A stretch of DNA of 64,000 nt from Sedimentitalea nanhaiensis DSM 24252 (GCF_000473225.1 NZ_KI421509.1:252362-316361); one strand, 5' to 3'; positions 9,998-20,069 are shown, counted from the stretch's first letter. The notes: generated by a model from the letters alone, not told the origin. Numbers and translations: made by a program.

Positions 9998-11620
9998 ATG
10001 GCTGACTGGAATGATCTGAAGGCGCTGCGCACGGCCCAGTCGGGCACGGGGATCGAGGGGCTTTTTGCCGCCGACCCTAACCGGGCCAAAGGGTTCAGTG
10101 CGTCTACGCAAGATATGCATCTGGACTATTCCAAGACCATGATCGACGCGCCGGTTCGTGATGCGTTGATCGCGTTGTGCGAAAGCGAGGATGTGGCCAG
10201 ACGCCGCGCGGCGATGTTTGCAGGCGCACCCATCAACGAAACAGAAGGGCGGGCGGCATTGCACAGCGCCTTGCGCAATCTGGATGGCGGGCCGGTGTAT
10301 GTCGACGGGCAGGATGTAATGCCAGACGTGTTGCGGACGCTGGCGCGCATGCGCAGCTTTGCCGATGCGGTGCGGGCCGGGACAACTGCAGCTACTGGCG
10401 GGGCGTTCACGGATGTGGTCAATATCGGAATTGGCGGCTCGGACCTGGGGCCAGCCATGGCAGTGCGCGCGCTGTCCCCCTTTCATGACGGTCCCCGCTG
10501 CCATTTCGTGTCAAATGTCGATGGGGCGGATATCGCCGACTGCCTGCGTGGGCTGGATGCGCGGCGGACGTTGGTGATCGTCGCCTCCAAGACATTCAGT
10601 ACCATCGAAACCATGACCAACGCCCGCACAGCACGGGCCTGGATGATTGACGGTGGCGGCGATCCTGCCCGGCAGTTCGCTGCCGTATCGACGGCCGATG
10701 ACAAGACCGCGGAATTTGGGATCGACCCGGATCACGTGTTCGGCTTTGCCGATTGGGTTGGCGGACGTTATTCGGTTTGGGGTCCGATCGGCCTGTCGCT
10801 GATGCTGGCCATCGGGCCAAAGGCATTTGACGCGTTCCTGCGCGGCGGTCAGGCGATGGATCTGCATTTTCAGGCTGCGGACTGGCCAGAAAATCTGCCG
10901 GTTATGCTGGCTTTGGTCGGGCTGTGGCATCACCAGGTCTGTGGCTATCCGACCCGCGCCGTGCTGCCCTATGATCAACGTCTGGAACGATTGCCAGCCT
11001 ATTTGCAGCAGTTGGAAATGGAATCCAACGGCAAGCGCGTCGCGATGGACGGCAGCACGTTGCCAATGCCCTCGGGTCCCGTGGTCTGGGGCGAGCCGGG
11101 CACCAATGGGCAGCACGCCTTCTATCAACTGATCCACCAAGGCACTGGAACGGTTCCTTGCGAATTCATGGTAGCGGCCACGGGGCACGAGCTGGATCTG
11201 GCCCATCATCACCGTTTGCTGATCGCCAACTGTCTGGCGCAGTCCGAGGCTTTGATGCGCGGTCGATCGTTGGAAGAAGCGCGCGCGTTGCTGATGGCAC
11301 AGGGATTGGGCGGCGAAGAATTAGAGCGCCAGGCCCGTCACCGGGTCTTTCCCGGTGACCGTCCGTCCGTGACGCTGATCTACCCCCAACTGACCCCCTT
11401 TGTCCTGGGCCAGATCATCGCGCTGTATGAGCACCGCGTTTTTGTCGAGGGTGCGGTTCTGGGGATCAATTCGTTCGATCAATGGGGCGTGGAGCTCGGC
11501 AAGCAGATGGCAACATCTCTGGGGCCGATCGTGGACGGAACCGAGCCGGTGCAGGGTCGCAATGCATCCACGGCGGCACTTGTCGAATATGTCCATAGAC
11601 ACGCTGGCGGTGCCGATTGA
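9998..11620 (+). CDS. pgi: Glucose-6-phosphate isomerase
   Basis: Interconverts glucose-6-phosphate and fructose-6-phosphate. The 540-aa protein has both family signatures: the GIGGSDLGP phosphate loop near residue 145 and the [16 protein letters not shown] segment near 370, with the conserved catalytic residues around them. It starts 3 bp after the pgl stop and is the last gene of the zwf-pgl-pgi operon. In many marine Rhodobacterales this set feeds hexose into the Entner-Doudoroff pathway; edd and eda are not in this window. Confidence 0.97.
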   Translation: MADWNDLKALRTAQSGTGIEGLFAADPNRAKGFSASTQDMHLDYSKTMIDAPVRDALIALCESEDVARRRAAMFAGAPINETEGRAALHSALRNLDGGPVYVDGQDVMPDVLRTLARMRSFADAVRAGTTAATGGAFTDVVNIGIGGSDLGPAMAVRALSPFHDGPRCHFVSNVDGADIADCLRGLDARRTLVIVASKTFSTIETMTNARTARAWMIDGGGDPARQFAAVSTADDKTAEFGIDPDHVFGFADWVGGRYSVWGPIGLSLMLAIGPKAFDAFLRGGQAMDLHFQAADWPENLPVMLALVGLWHHQVCGYPTRAVLPYDQRLERLPAYLQQLEMESNGKRVAMDGSTLPMPSGPVVWGEPGTNGQHAFYQLIHQGTGTVPCEFMVAATGHELDLAHHHRLLIANCLAQSEALMRGRSLEEARALLMAQGLGGEELERQARHRVFPGDRPSVTLIYPQLTPFVLGQIIALYEHRVFVEGAVLGINSFDQWGVELGKQMATSLGPIVDGTEPVQGRNASTAALVEYVHRHAGGAD

Positions 11621-11745
11621 CGGCGATCCGGGCACCCGGTTGCTGTTCTTGCACAACCTCTTCTCAATATCGGGACCAAGAAAATGAGAACTATCTGGTC
11701 GGAGTCTTGCCAGAATTCCCGTGCCTTGTATCGGGCGGCATGGAT

Positions 11746-12222
11746 TCAGCTTTGCGGCTTTGCCCCTTCGGTCTTGGTCAGGTGGGCGCGCAGGGCAGCG
11801 GGCAGAGGGTAGCGTCCCGAGCCATCCGGATAGAGCATGACCATCACACCGGTGAGTGTGGCGCGCAGATCCCTGGACCATAATTGCTGTTCGATTGTAT
11901 ATGACGTGTTGCGATAACTGGTAATGCGGGCGGTTGCGATGTAATCTTCTCCCATTACCATCTCCTTGAGAAACCGCATGTCCGCATTTCGCAAAACTGT
12001 GCGCGGTTGCGGAAGATTCCGGTAGAACTGTGCGCAGACCTGCTCGAAATGCGCGACGCGCAGGGTTTCGAACCATCCCATGTACGATTTGTTGTTGACG
12101 TGGTTCAGCACATCCAGCTCCGCATAACGCACCCTGTCCGCAAGGGCCAGCGGTTGTGGTGCTGCCAGGCCGAATGCGGTCTGCTCGTCGGGCGTCAGGG
12201 GGGTGTGGTAACGCAAGGTCAT
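11746..12222 (-). CDS. Acyl-CoA thioesterase, hotdog fold (4HBT family)
   Basis: A 158-aa single-hotdog protein of the 4-hydroxybenzoyl-CoA thioesterase/YbgC type, expected to hydrolyse acyl-CoA thioesters in the cytosol. The family active-site region is present: VRYAELDVLNHVNNKSYMG, where the acidic residue and NHVNN correspond to the D-x-x-x-H-x-N-N catalytic area. The gene lies alone, convergent with pgi and divergent from the acyl-CoA ligase at 12418, so a shared role in acyl-CoA metabolism is plausible. Substrate is not predictable from sequence. Confidence 0.85.
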   Translation of the reverse strand: MTLRYHTPLTPDEQTAFGLAAPQPLALADRVRYAELDVLNHVNNKSYMGWFETLRVAHFEQVCAQFYRNLPQPRTVLRNADMRFLKEMVMGEDYIATARITSYRNTSYTIEQQLWSRDLRATLTGVMVMLYPDGSGRYPLPAALRAHLTKTEGAKPQS

Positions 12223-12417
12223 ACCCGAAATCGCTAACTGTAAGGGCCTGGTTGGGCAACCCCGATATTGCCAAGATGCACTTTCATTGTCAGGTTGCCC
12301 GAAGGAGGAGACCAGCCAGAGTAGATCGCGCGGTGACGCGTTCCCATGGCTGCGCTTCAGAGCAAAAAAACCGGCTGGGATCAGATTCCGGCCTCAAACC
12401 TGTTAAAGGAGCCTGCC

Positions 12418-14037
12418 ATGCTGGGTCAGATGATGACTGCCCCCTTGCTGATTTCGTCGCTGATCGATCACGCGGCAAATTACCACGGCGCGACCGAAAT
12501 CGTATCTGTGGAAACCAACGGCGGCCTGAGCCAGAGCACGTGGGCCGAAGTGGCCACCAATGCGCGCCGTCTGGGCTCGGCGCTGACCAAGTTGGGGTTA
12601 GAGCCGCAGGCGCGCTGTGGCACCATCGCCTGGAACAATCGCCGTCATCTGGAAATCTACTTTGGCGTGTCCGGTGCCGGCTTTGTGTGCCACACAATCA
12701 ATCCGCGGCTGTTTCCCGAACAGCTGATCTATATCGTCAACCATGCCGACGATCAGGTGCTGTTCCTGGATGCGACCTTTTTGCCCATCGCTGGCAAACT
12801 GGGCGAGCATTTTTCCAACCTAAAGCACATCGTTCTGATGGGGCCGCGCGACGACGCCGCAGCCGAGCAGATTCCGGGCCTGTTGTTTTATGATGAGCTT
12901 CTGGAAACGGGGGATCCGGATTTCGAGTGGCCGCAATTCGACGAAAACACCGCATCCAGCCTGTGCTACACCTCCGGAACGACCGGCAACCCTAAGGGCG
13001 TATTGTATTCGCATCGCTCAACACTCTTGCATACATTTGCGGCCAACCAGGCCGACGCGCTGGCCCTGACCGGGAGGGATTCGGTGATGCCGGTGGTGCC
13101 GATGTTCCACGTCAACGCCTGGGGTGTACCCTATTGCGCAGCGATGGCAGGCAGCCGGTTGGTGATGCCGGGGCCGGGATTGGACGGCGAAAGCCTGGTC
13201 AAGCTGATCGATGGGCAAAAAGTGACTTTGGCGTTGGGGGTTCCCACGATCTGGCTGGGGCTGCTGGCACACGCCAAGGGAATGGGCAGCAAGCTGTCCA
13301 GTCTGCAACGAACGGTGGTGGGCGGATCCGCCTGCCCCCCAGCGATGATGACACAGTTCCGCGAGGATTTTGGGGTGGATACGATCCACGCCTGGGGCAT
13401 GTCGGAAATGAGCCCCCTGGGTTCGGTGAACATTCCGTTGGCCAAACATCGCGACTTGCCCATCGACGAGCTGCACAAGCTGCGCGAGAGTCAGGGACGA
13501 CCGCCATTCGGTGTTGAACTGAGAGTCCAGGATGAGGAGGGCAACACCCTGCCCAACGACGGCGAGAGCCAGGGCGACCTGATGGTGCGGGGCCATTGGG
13601 TTCTGGAGAGCTATTTCCGCATGGAGGACCAGAACACCCTTCAGAATGGCTGGTTCTCGACCGGGGATGTGGCAACGATCGATCCGGACGGTTTTTTGAC
13701 GATCCGCGACCGCTCTAAGGATATCATCAAATCCGGCGGTGAATGGATCAGCTCGGTAGAGTTGGAAAACATTGCCGTAGCCCATCCAAAGCTGGCCAAT
13801 GCGGCGGTGATCGGGGTGCATCACAAAAAATGGGACGAACGGCCGCTGTTGGTTGCTGTGGCTGCCAAAGGTGAGACTCCGACTGAAGAGGAACTGTTGG
13901 CGTTCTACGAGGGCAAGATCGCCAGTTGGCAGGTCCCGGACAAGGTAGTGTTCGTCGACGAACTGCCCCTGAACGCCACTGGCAAAGTTCTAAAGCGCAA
14001 TCTGCGCGAACAATTTGCCGATGCGCTGACCCGCTGA
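12418..14037 (+). CDS. Acyl-CoA ligase, DmdB-like (medium/long-chain fatty acid or methylmercaptopropionate type)
   Basis: ANL-superfamily enzyme that activates a carboxylic acid to its CoA thioester via an acyl-adenylate. The 539-aa protein has the P-loop [11 protein letters not shown] from Y184, the motif WFSTGDVA, and the C-terminal catalytic lysine motif near [11 protein letters not shown]. The ATG at 12418 has AAAGGAG six bases upstream; the in-frame ATG at 12346 has none, so the shorter form is used. The N-terminus MLGQMM and the overall length resemble DmdB, the methylmercaptopropionyl-CoA ligase of roseobacter DMSP demethylation. Paralogues with fatty-acid specificity are common, so the substrate is left open. 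Confidence 0.88.
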   Translation: MLGQMMTAPLLISSLIDHAANYHGATEIVSVETNGGLSQSTWAEVATNARRLGSALTKLGLEPQARCGTIAWNNRRHLEIYFGVSGAGFVCHTINPRLFPEQLIYIVNHADDQVLFLDATFLPIAGKLGEHFSNLKHIVLMGPRDDAAAEQIPGLLFYDELLETGDPDFEWPQFDENTASSLCYTSGTTGNPKGVLYSHRSTLLHTFAANQADALALTGRDSVMPVVPMFHVNAWGVPYCAAMAGSRLVMPGPGLDGESLVKLIDGQKVTLALGVPTIWLGLLAHAKGMGSKLSSLQRTVVGGSACPPAMMTQFREDFGVDTIHAWGMSEMSPLGSVNIPLAKHRDLPIDELHKLRESQGRPPFGVELRVQDEEGNTLPNDGESQGDLMVRGHWVLESYFRMEDQNTLQNGWFSTGDVATIDPDGFLTIRDRSKDIIKSGGEWISSVELENIAVAHPKLANAAVIGVHHKKWDERPLLVAVAAKGETPTEEELLAFYEGKIASWQVPDKVVFVDELPLNATGKVLKRNLREQFADALTR

Positions 14038-14058
14038 CCAAAGACGCTTTGATCGGAG

Positions 14059-14094
14059 CCACCGGCAATCGGATACCAAACCGTTTGCCGGTGG
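14059..14094. terminator. Hairpin between convergent acyl-CoA ligase and tpiA
   Basis: A perfect 10-bp inverted repeat (CCACCGGCAA at 14059-14068, TTGCCGGTGG at 14085-14094) encloses 16 nt that can add an inner CGG/CCG pairing. It sits between the two convergent stop codons, so it may work in both directions. There is no U-tract. Confidence 0.5.
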
Positions 14095-14117
14095 GCCGTC
14101 ACAGCTCTGACCTGCGG

Positions 14118-14870
14118 TCAGGTGCTGCTTTCAAGCGCCCTGACGATAGGCGAGAAATCAGCCGCTGTCAGGCTGGCCCCGCCAACCAGCGCGCCGTCGA
14201 CATTGGGCACGGCAAAGATCTCTTCGGCATTGGTGGCCTTTACCGATCCGCCATAAAGCAGCCGGATCTGGCCGCCGATTTCCGCCCCAAACCGGTCCTG
14301 AAGACGGGTACGCATAAAATCATGCACTTCAGCAATCTGTCCGGTGTCCGGGACAAGACCCGTTCCGATTGCCCAGATCGGCTCATAGGCGATGACCAGA
14401 GCATTCCCGCTGGCCAGGTCGGGCACCGACCCTGCAATCTGACCGGCTATGACCTGCAGTGTTTCAGCCGCTTCGCGCTGAGCCAAAGACTCTCCGACGC
14501 AGACGATGACGGTTAGTCCGGCCGCCTGTGCGGCAAGGGCCTTGGCACACACGGTTTCATCCGCTTCGGCATGATACTGACGCCGCTCGGAATGCCCCAG
14601 GATGACCGCACTGGCCCCCGCATCAATCAACATCTGCGCGCTGATGTCGCCCGTATAGGCCCCATTGCCCTGTGGGTGACAATCCTGCCCGCCTACAGCA
14701 ATCTCTGCGCCCTCGACAGCTTGTGCGGCCCGATGCAACAGGGTCGCGGGTGGACAGATCAGAAGCTCGCAGGCGGGATGCGTGTGCCGTTGGGCGAGTT
14801 CGGTCAGCACATGCAGGTCCCCGCCGGTGCCATTCATCTTCCAGTTGCCCGCCGCCAGTTTCAGTCGCAT
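14118..14870 (-). CDS. tpiA: Triosephosphate isomerase
   Basis: Glycolytic enzyme interconverting dihydroxyacetone phosphate and glyceraldehyde-3-phosphate. From the ATG at 14870 the protein is 250 aa, the family norm, and begins MRLKLAAGNWKMNG with the conserved Asn and Lys. The catalytic His is in ILGHSERR and the catalytic Glu in the signature AYEPIWAIGTG. The open frame extends about 90 codons further upstream, but that extension is antisense to the divergent oxygenase and has no homologous content, so it was dropped. Confidence 0.95.
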   Translation of the reverse strand: MRLKLAAGNWKMNGTGGDLHVLTELAQRHTHPACELLICPPATLLHRAAQAVEGAEIAVGGQDCHPQGNGAYTGDISAQMLIDAGASAVILGHSERRQYHAEADETVCAKALAAQAAGLTVIVCVGESLAQREAAETLQVIAGQIAGSVPDLASGNALVIAYEPIWAIGTGLVPDTGQIAEVHDFMRTRLQDRFGAEIGGQIRLLYGGSVKATNAEEIFAVPNVDGALVGGASLTAADFSPIVRALESST

Positions 14871-14978
14871 GCCAAAATCCTGTAATTCATGTTTGTCCCG
14901 TGGTAACATTCGCTTGGCGGGCAGACAATCGGCCGGTGCTTCGAGCACCGTATGTGGCCACTGAAAAGGGCGGGCGGC

Positions 14979-15896
14979 ATGAACATACCGGAACTGGACC
15001 TGGAAAAGCTGAAGACAGGGGATCAGTCCGAAATGGCCCGTCTGAAATTGGCGGTGGGCGAGATCGGTTTCCTGACTGTGGCCAACACCGGGCTGAGCGC
15101 TGTGCGAATCGCACGGGTCCTTCAGGCGTACCGAGACTTCTTTCATCTGCCGGAGGCGCAGAAACGTCCCGTCGACATGGCCCGCACCGGCGCCAACCGT
15201 GGCTGGGGCGGGCCGGGGTCGGAGCAGGTCAACCCCGATGCCAACCCCGATTTCAAAGAGGTATTCGACTGTGGCTATGAGCTACCGTCTGACCATCCGA
15301 TGGCGGCACGCCAGCTTGGCGTCTATGCGCCGAACCAATGGCCGGACTCGGCGCCTGGCTTTCGGGCCGAGATCGAAACCTATTACCGAGAGGCGCTTGA
15401 GGTCGGGCGGCAGGTTCTGACCTGTATCGCTGCATCATTCGATTTGGGAGTAGACAGCTTTGCCGCCGCGTTCGATCCGCCGATGGCACTGTTGCGGGGC
15501 AATTACTACCCCGCGCGACCGGATTGGGCCGGGCACAAGGATTTTGGGATCGCCGCGCACACGGATTATGGGTGTTTGACGCTGCTGGCGATGGATGGCG
15601 CGCCCGGGCTGAGTGTGCGGATGCCGGACGGTACATGGCGTGATGTGCAGGCACCGCCCGGGAAATTTGTCATCAATTTCGGGGAGATGCTGGAAATCTG
15701 GACTGGTGGCCGGGTCAAGGCAACACTGCATCGGGTCGTCGGCGGCGGTGGAGAGCGGATCTCGGCGCCGCTGTTTTTGAATCCGTCCTATGACACCAAT
15801 GTGGCACCGCCCGGATCAGATCAGGTCAGGTTGGCGGGCGAACATCTGACCCGCCGGTTTGGCGAAACGTATCTGCATCTGAAAACGGCAGGCTGA
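14979..15896 (+). CDS. 2-oxoglutarate/Fe(II)-dependent oxygenase, isopenicillin-N-synthase-like
   Basis: A 305-aa double-stranded-beta-helix oxygenase of the IPNS/flavanone-hydroxylase family. The iron triad is intact: H194 and D196 in HTDYG, and H251 in ATLHRV. The co-substrate-binding R260 and S262 lie in ERIS. The ATG at 14979 follows AAAAGGG by a good distance, while the in-frame ATG at 14952 has no such site. It diverges from tpiA across a 108-bp gap. Substrate unknown; family members hydroxylate, desaturate or cyclise small molecules. Confidence 0.88.
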   Translation: MNIPELDLEKLKTGDQSEMARLKLAVGEIGFLTVANTGLSAVRIARVLQAYRDFFHLPEAQKRPVDMARTGANRGWGGPGSEQVNPDANPDFKEVFDCGYELPSDHPMAARQLGVYAPNQWPDSAPGFRAEIETYYREALEVGRQVLTCIAASFDLGVDSFAAAFDPPMALLRGNYYPARPDWAGHKDFGIAAHTDYGCLTLLAMDGAPGLSVRMPDGTWRDVQAPPGKFVINFGEMLEIWTGGRVKATLHRVVGGGGERISAPLFLNPSYDTNVAPPGSDQVRLAGEHLTRRFGETYLHLKTAG

Positions 15897-15898
15897 AC

Positions 15899-16252
15899 CT
15901 AGTCCATACCATTGAATTTAATCGATTCCCCACACCCGCATGCTTCGGAGACATTGGGGTTGTTGAACTTGAAACCCGATTCCAGAAGGCTGGTTTCATA
16001 GTCGATTTCGGTACCGAAAAGAAACATTTGCGCCATTGGAGCGATCATCACGCGCGCGCCATCCTGTTCGACGATTTCGTCATTTGGATCAGTGGCTTGC
16101 ACATATTCCATGGTGTATTCCATACCCGCACAGCCGCCCTTCTTGACGCCGATGCGCAGGCCGGAATGATCGTTTTTGGCCATCAGTCGCGTGATTTGCG
16201 CCGCCGCTGCGGGGGTCAGGGTCACGGCTTGTTTTCCGGGGATGCCAAACAT
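15899..16252 (-). CDS. Fe-S cluster assembly A-type carrier (HesB/IscA/SufA family)
   Basis: A 117-aa A-type carrier that accepts and delivers iron-sulfur clusters to apoproteins. The three family cysteines are present: one in KKGGCAG and the C-terminal pair in ACGCGES. It follows the DUF59 gene by 37 bp on the same strand, and both are normal members of alphaproteobacterial SUF loci. The sufBCDS genes themselves are not in this window. SufA is the likely name, but IscA and ErpA cannot be told apart reliably by eye. Confidence 0.92.
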   Translation of the reverse strand: MFGIPGKQAVTLTPAAAAQITRLMAKNDHSGLRIGVKKGGCAGMEYTMEYVQATDPNDEIVEQDGARVMIAPMAQMFLFGTEIDYETSLLESGFKFNNPNVSEACGCGESIKFNGMD

Positions 16253-16289
16253 TATTTATCTTCCTTGTCAGCGTGTTACACGCTGCTCG

Positions 16290-16652
16290 TTACATGAAAC
16301 CCAGTTCCAGACGGGCTTCGTCGCTCATCATGTCCATACCCCAGGGCGGTTCCCAGGTCAGTTGCACATCGACCTGTTTGACACCGGGGATGGGTTCGAT
16401 TGCATCAGCCAGCCAGCCGGGCATTTCACCTGCGACAGGGCAGCCAGGCGCAGTCAGGGACATGGTGACGCGGACCTCGTTTTCATTCGATATATCAATG
16501 GTATAGATGAGGCCCAGCTCGTAGATATTGACCGGGATTTCCGGATCGTAAACGGTGCGGCAGGCCTCGACCACCTGATCGTACAGGGGGTGATCGGTGG
16601 AAGATGGCGCAATCAGCGGCGCACCTTCGAGGGGTTCGGGAGCGTTATTCAT
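16290..16652 (-). CDS. DUF59/MIP18-family Fe-S assembly protein (SufT-like)
   Basis: A 120-aa protein of the MIP18/DUF59 family, which takes part in maturing Fe-S proteins. The core motifs are DPEIPVNIYELGLIY and the TAPGCPVAG loop with the conserved cysteine. The open frame extends upstream to 16763, but the ATG at 16652 has GAGG upstream and matches the usual length, so it is chosen. It is transcribed just ahead of the A-type carrier gene. The N-terminal 20 residues are low-complexity and typical of SUF-associated DUF59 proteins. Confidence 0.9.
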   Translation of the reverse strand: MNNAPEPLEGAPLIAPSSTDHPLYDQVVEACRTVYDPEIPVNIYELGLIYTIDISNENEVRVTMSLTAPGCPVAGEMPGWLADAIEPIPGVKQVDVQLTWEPPWGMDMMSDEARLELGFM

Positions 16653-16811
16653 CGGGGCCTCGGGATTTGTTCCTGAGTGATTATATAGGAAACATCGGGC
16701 GGCACGTCCAGTGGCGGTCTGTATTCCGTACATGCCCTGTACATACGCAGGTGAAGACAGCACGTCGGTCTGTCAGCGGGCGCAGCGCTGGTTTCGCGGG
16801 AGCGGGCAGAG

Positions 16812-17858
16812 CTATTGCGGACCGCGAATGCTCCAGAAAAACAATTCGAGAGCGCGGGATTTGTCGGCGATGAATGTGTCGGAAAAGGCGGTGTCCAGAA
16901 TGGAGGGACTGAACGGCACCTTCTGCGACAGGATTTCGAAGAACCGGGCGACATGCAGGGCACGGTTGGGAGTGTCGTAATTGAGCTTGCCGAAAATGGC
17001 ATAGCGGTCGGTGGTAAAGGTGCGCCCGGCGTTCTCGAACTCGCACCCCGGATTCATCCGGGCGTTGGCGCTGATGATTTCCTGATCGCCGAGGTAGTAA
17101 TAGAATTCAGGGTCATCCTGACAGAATGCCTTGGCGGCCTGGGTGTGGCCGGCATAGACCTTGACCGCGGAATAGTTCTGGGGGCCCTTGGCGCAGGTGC
17201 TGGGGCGTTCGTTGAGGAAATCGATCAGCAGGCTGCGATAGCGGGGTAACTCGTCCGCCGCCAGAATGGCGCGGATCCCGGATTGCGCGGCGGTGGTGTT
17301 GCCGACCAGGCCGAAGATCGGATGGCTCGGGCATTCGTTGCGCGCCGGTTGCGGCGGTTTGGTCACATCGGGACGGTCGATAAAGCTGATGCCGCTGAGA
17401 AACAGCGGCGGCGACAGGATCAGCCCGGAACGGCGTTCGTTGGTGATGGTGGCGGGATCGCACAGGATATCGAACTTGTCGCCGGTCAGCCGCGCCGGGC
17501 CATTTGGGGGCAGGGTGCCGAAATAGTCAAAGCGGCTGCCCTCGGGGTTTTGGGCGACCAGCGCATCCACATCGACGATGACGATGTCCTGTTCGGTAAA
17601 GGGGTCTGATTTGTCTACCGGGTTGATCAGCATGTTGGTCAGCACCGCATCGCAGATCTTGACCATGAATCCGGTGTATTTCCGCTTTGCCAGCGGGCCT
17701 GGCGTGGCGGCGGTAAGAACGTCGACATTATGTGCGGATCGGTAAGAAAACGGGCGGGCGTCGCTGCGCACTCCTATTCGCAGACGGTCGTCGGTCTGGG
17801 CGATGCTGGCGGTGGCGGCGAGAACGATGGCGAGCGCAAAGAGGCAGACCTTATGCAT
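16812..17858 (-). CDS. Solute-binding protein (SBP_bac_3-like), periplasmic
   Basis: A 348-aa exported protein with a signal peptide (hydrophobic stretch, cleavage near SIAQ at residue 20). It then resembles the amino-acid-type periplasmic binding family: RIGVRSDARPFSY at the N-terminus, a GFMVKICDAV segment, FDILCDPATIT and a later DQEIISANARM segment. The ATG at 17858 is preceded by GGGAGGGG and overlaps the end of the upstream membrane-protein gene by 8 bp, so the two are coupled. No ABC permease or ATPase gene lies nearby. The protein may therefore act as a sensor or partner of the 693-aa membrane protein rather than in transport. Confidence 0.75.
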   Translation of the reverse strand: MHKVCLFALAIVLAATASIAQTDDRLRIGVRSDARPFSYRSAHNVDVLTAATPGPLAKRKYTGFMVKICDAVLTNMLINPVDKSDPFTEQDIVIVDVDALVAQNPEGSRFDYFGTLPPNGPARLTGDKFDILCDPATITNERRSGLILSPPLFLSGISFIDRPDVTKPPQPARNECPSHPIFGLVGNTTAAQSGIRAILAADELPRYRSLLIDFLNERPSTCAKGPQNYSAVKVYAGHTQAAKAFCQDDPEFYYYLGDQEIISANARMNPGCEFENAGRTFTTDRYAIFGKLNYDTPNRALHVARFFEILSQKVPFSPSILDTAFSDTFIADKSRALELFFWSIRGPQ

Positions 17859-19932
17859 TGCTATCCCCTCCCGGTGCGGCTCCGGACAGGCGTGCCCAGA
17901 GCCGCGATGGCAGTGTGGTGGTGGTCTTGGCCTCTTCGGTGGCTTCGAGCAGCCACGCGAACAACACCACAAACGAGGCGGGCAGGATGCCGGTAATCAG
18001 GGTGTCCCGTCCGGCATGGTCGATGGTGAGGCCGCCCAGCCAGACCGGCAGCTCGAATGTGGTTGACCGAGTGTCAAGGGTCGTCAGGTGGAAAATCACC
18101 CAGGACAGGAACAGCAGGAATGCCGCAGCGATCAGCCCCGCGATCAGGCTGGTCAGAAAGGCCCAGTCGTCGTGTTTGTCCATCAGGGTCAGGGTGGCGA
18201 GGCTAAGGAACATGCCAGGCAGAAGATGCCAGGCGAAATAGATCCAATCGCCCTGAAACAGGATGGTGATCTGGCGCTGGGTGACGTCGAAATTGGAGTC
18301 CCAGATCAGTTTGATCACAGCGCCGGACGACAGGGCAAATACGCCGATGACGGCGGGAGAAAAGCTCATCGACAGCAGGCGCAAGAAGGGGATGCGCTTG
18401 AACGACCAGGGTTTCCACGAGTTCTGGTCGACGCGGACCTCGCGGAAGAAGATGGTCGAAACCACGACCCCGAACACCATCATGCCGCGTTGCAGGGTAT
18501 CCCAGAATGACCAGTAGGCAAAGCGCGCGAACTGATCGCGCAGCCAGGATCTCTTGCCGGCGTCGATTGCCTTTCGGCAGGTTTCCTGCATCGTCACCGA
18601 GTTGCCACGGGCGAGTTTCTGCAGGGCGGTGGCGCATCTTTTGCGGCGGTCTTCCTCTTGTTGGGCGGTGAGGGGGATCCAGCTGGCGTCGATGTCATCG
18701 GCGGTCACTGCGGGCGGGTTGTCCGGGTTTTCGGTCGCGATCTTGTCGGTGGCGGTCCTGATCGCCAGCTCACAGCGTGGCGCGATGTCGGCGGAAGGCG
18801 TGGTTGCGGCCTTTTTGCAGGCTTCCAGTTCGGTGGTCTCGTTGTCCTCGAACAGACGTTTCCAGGTGGTGTCGATCTGGCTGTCAGCCAGGGTGGGTTT
18901 GTCCCACACCCGGCTTTCGTTCCAGCTGTAATAGGCGTAAAAGCAGACCCCCAGCGAGAGGATGAAGCTGATGCAGATCGACATGGCAAAGGCATTGAGT
19001 TCGATCCGATAGCCGCGGGTGATCAGTTTTTCGATCCGCGCAATCGGCGAATTCGGGTCGGTGTTCTTGATCGCGTGGTTGTTGCGCACGTAGAACACGG
19101 CAAAAACGGCTTTGGCGCTGTTGGCGGTCATCACCGCCTTTTCATGCAGGACCTTGAGATTGGCTTCGGTTGGTTCGAGCTTGTCGATGTCTTCTTCGAT
19201 CGCGTCGATCTCCGCGCTGAGCTGGCCGGGGACCTCTTTGAAAGCGTCAAAATGGGTCATCGGAAAATGCAGGCGGCTGAAGCCGGCGGTCACCGAGGGG
19301 GACAGGCAGTCGATCGAGCTGAGCTGGGTGCGGATGTCGCCGATATACTGGTCTGACAGGTCGGTCATGTCCGCCGTTTTCAGCCGCTTTTCGAACTTGT
19401 TCAGCAGCGGGCTGGGAAAGGCGCGGTTGAGCTTGAGGTAATTGACGGTCTGCAGCCGCTCGAGCACCTTGTAGACCCCGCGCGGCACCCCGGCCAGCCG
19501 ATGCGCCAGCGCCCTCATGTAGGTTTCGATCGGGCGCATGGCCCCGACGGACAGGAATGCGATTAGGAAGGCGGAGACAAAGATAGGTTTGCCGTAGGTG
19601 CTGTCGGCCAGCGACACCGGATCCGACAGCGGACCGACAAACTCGTTGTTTGCGCCCACCTGAAGTTCGGCCAGGTTGGCGTTGCGCACCAGCAGGAACA
19701 ATTCGGTCGAACTGAGGATCAGCACATAGGCCAGCAAATAGAGCAGCGAATAGAACAGAAACCCTGACAGCCATTCGCGCGGGGTACAGAGGTTTTCAAG
19801 TTCGACCTTTTCCAGGATCGCGTGATAGGGAAAGGGATGGTTGCTCAGGGATGTGCGATAATTGCGATCCGCCTCAATCAGCAGCGAAATCGCGCCGAAA
19901 ATCACCGCTCCGACATAGATCCAGTCGATCAC
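17851..19932 (-). CDS. Large multi-spanning membrane protein of unknown function
   Basis: I do not recognise this 693-aa protein. It has about nine predicted membrane segments: one at residues 5-20, two between 55 and 85, one near 120, one near 330-350, and four in the last 230 residues. A roughly 190-residue soluble part with helical, charged sequence lies between about 130 and 320. Another polar loop (390-470) contains several cysteines and may face the periplasm. It overlaps the following solute-binding-protein gene by 8 bp, so they form an operon and perhaps a complex. No enzymatic motif was found. Confidence 0.7.
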   Translation of the reverse strand: MIDWIYVGAVIFGAISLLIEADRNYRTSLSNHPFPYHAILEKVELENLCTPREWLSGFLFYSLLYLLAYVLILSSTELFLLVRNANLAELQVGANNEFVGPLSDPVSLADSTYGKPIFVSAFLIAFLSVGAMRPIETYMRALAHRLAGVPRGVYKVLERLQTVNYLKLNRAFPSPLLNKFEKRLKTADMTDLSDQYIGDIRTQLSSIDCLSPSVTAGFSRLHFPMTHFDAFKEVPGQLSAEIDAIEEDIDKLEPTEANLKVLHEKAVMTANSAKAVFAVFYVRNNHAIKNTDPNSPIARIEKLITRGYRIELNAFAMSICISFILSLGVCFYAYYSWNESRVWDKPTLADSQIDTTWKRLFEDNETTELEACKKAATTPSADIAPRCELAIRTATDKIATENPDNPPAVTADDIDASWIPLTAQQEEDRRKRCATALQKLARGNSVTMQETCRKAIDAGKRSWLRDQFARFAYWSFWDTLQRGMMVFGVVVSTIFFREVRVDQNSWKPWSFKRIPFLRLLSMSFSPAVIGVFALSSGAVIKLIWDSNFDVTQRQITILFQGDWIYFAWHLLPGMFLSLATLTLMDKHDDWAFLTSLIAGLIAAAFLLFLSWVIFHLTTLDTRSTTFELPVWLGGLTIDHAGRDTLITGILPASFVVLFAWLLEATEEAKTTTTLPSRLWARLSGAAPGGDSNA

Positions 19933-19955
19933 CGGCCCGGCTTACCCGGCCCGTC

Positions 19956-20069
19956 TTAGGGGCAATCCTGCACTTCGGGATTGCAGGGGCCTGCATAAAA
20001 CGCGTCGGTCAGCGGCATTGCTGGCAAAACCAAGACGGCAAGGATGACGCTGAAAATTGCGTGGTTCAT
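19956..20069 (-). CDS. Small putative exported peptide (37 aa)
   Basis: A short frame starting at an ATG with GGAG six bases upstream. It encodes a hydrophobic N-terminal helix (residues 4-20) followed by a small tail with two cysteines (AGPCNPEVQDCP). It ends 23 bp before the start of the 693-aa membrane-protein gene on the same strand and may be its leader cistron. The good ribosome site and signal-like shape support it; without homologues it stays a hypothesis. Confidence 0.4.
   Translation of the reverse strand: MNHAIFSVILAVLVLPAMPLTDAFYAGPCNPEVQDCP

Noticed and set aside
14871-15146. N-terminal extension of tpiA
   Set aside because: It overlaps the divergent oxygenase gene and exceeds the conserved 250-aa enzyme.
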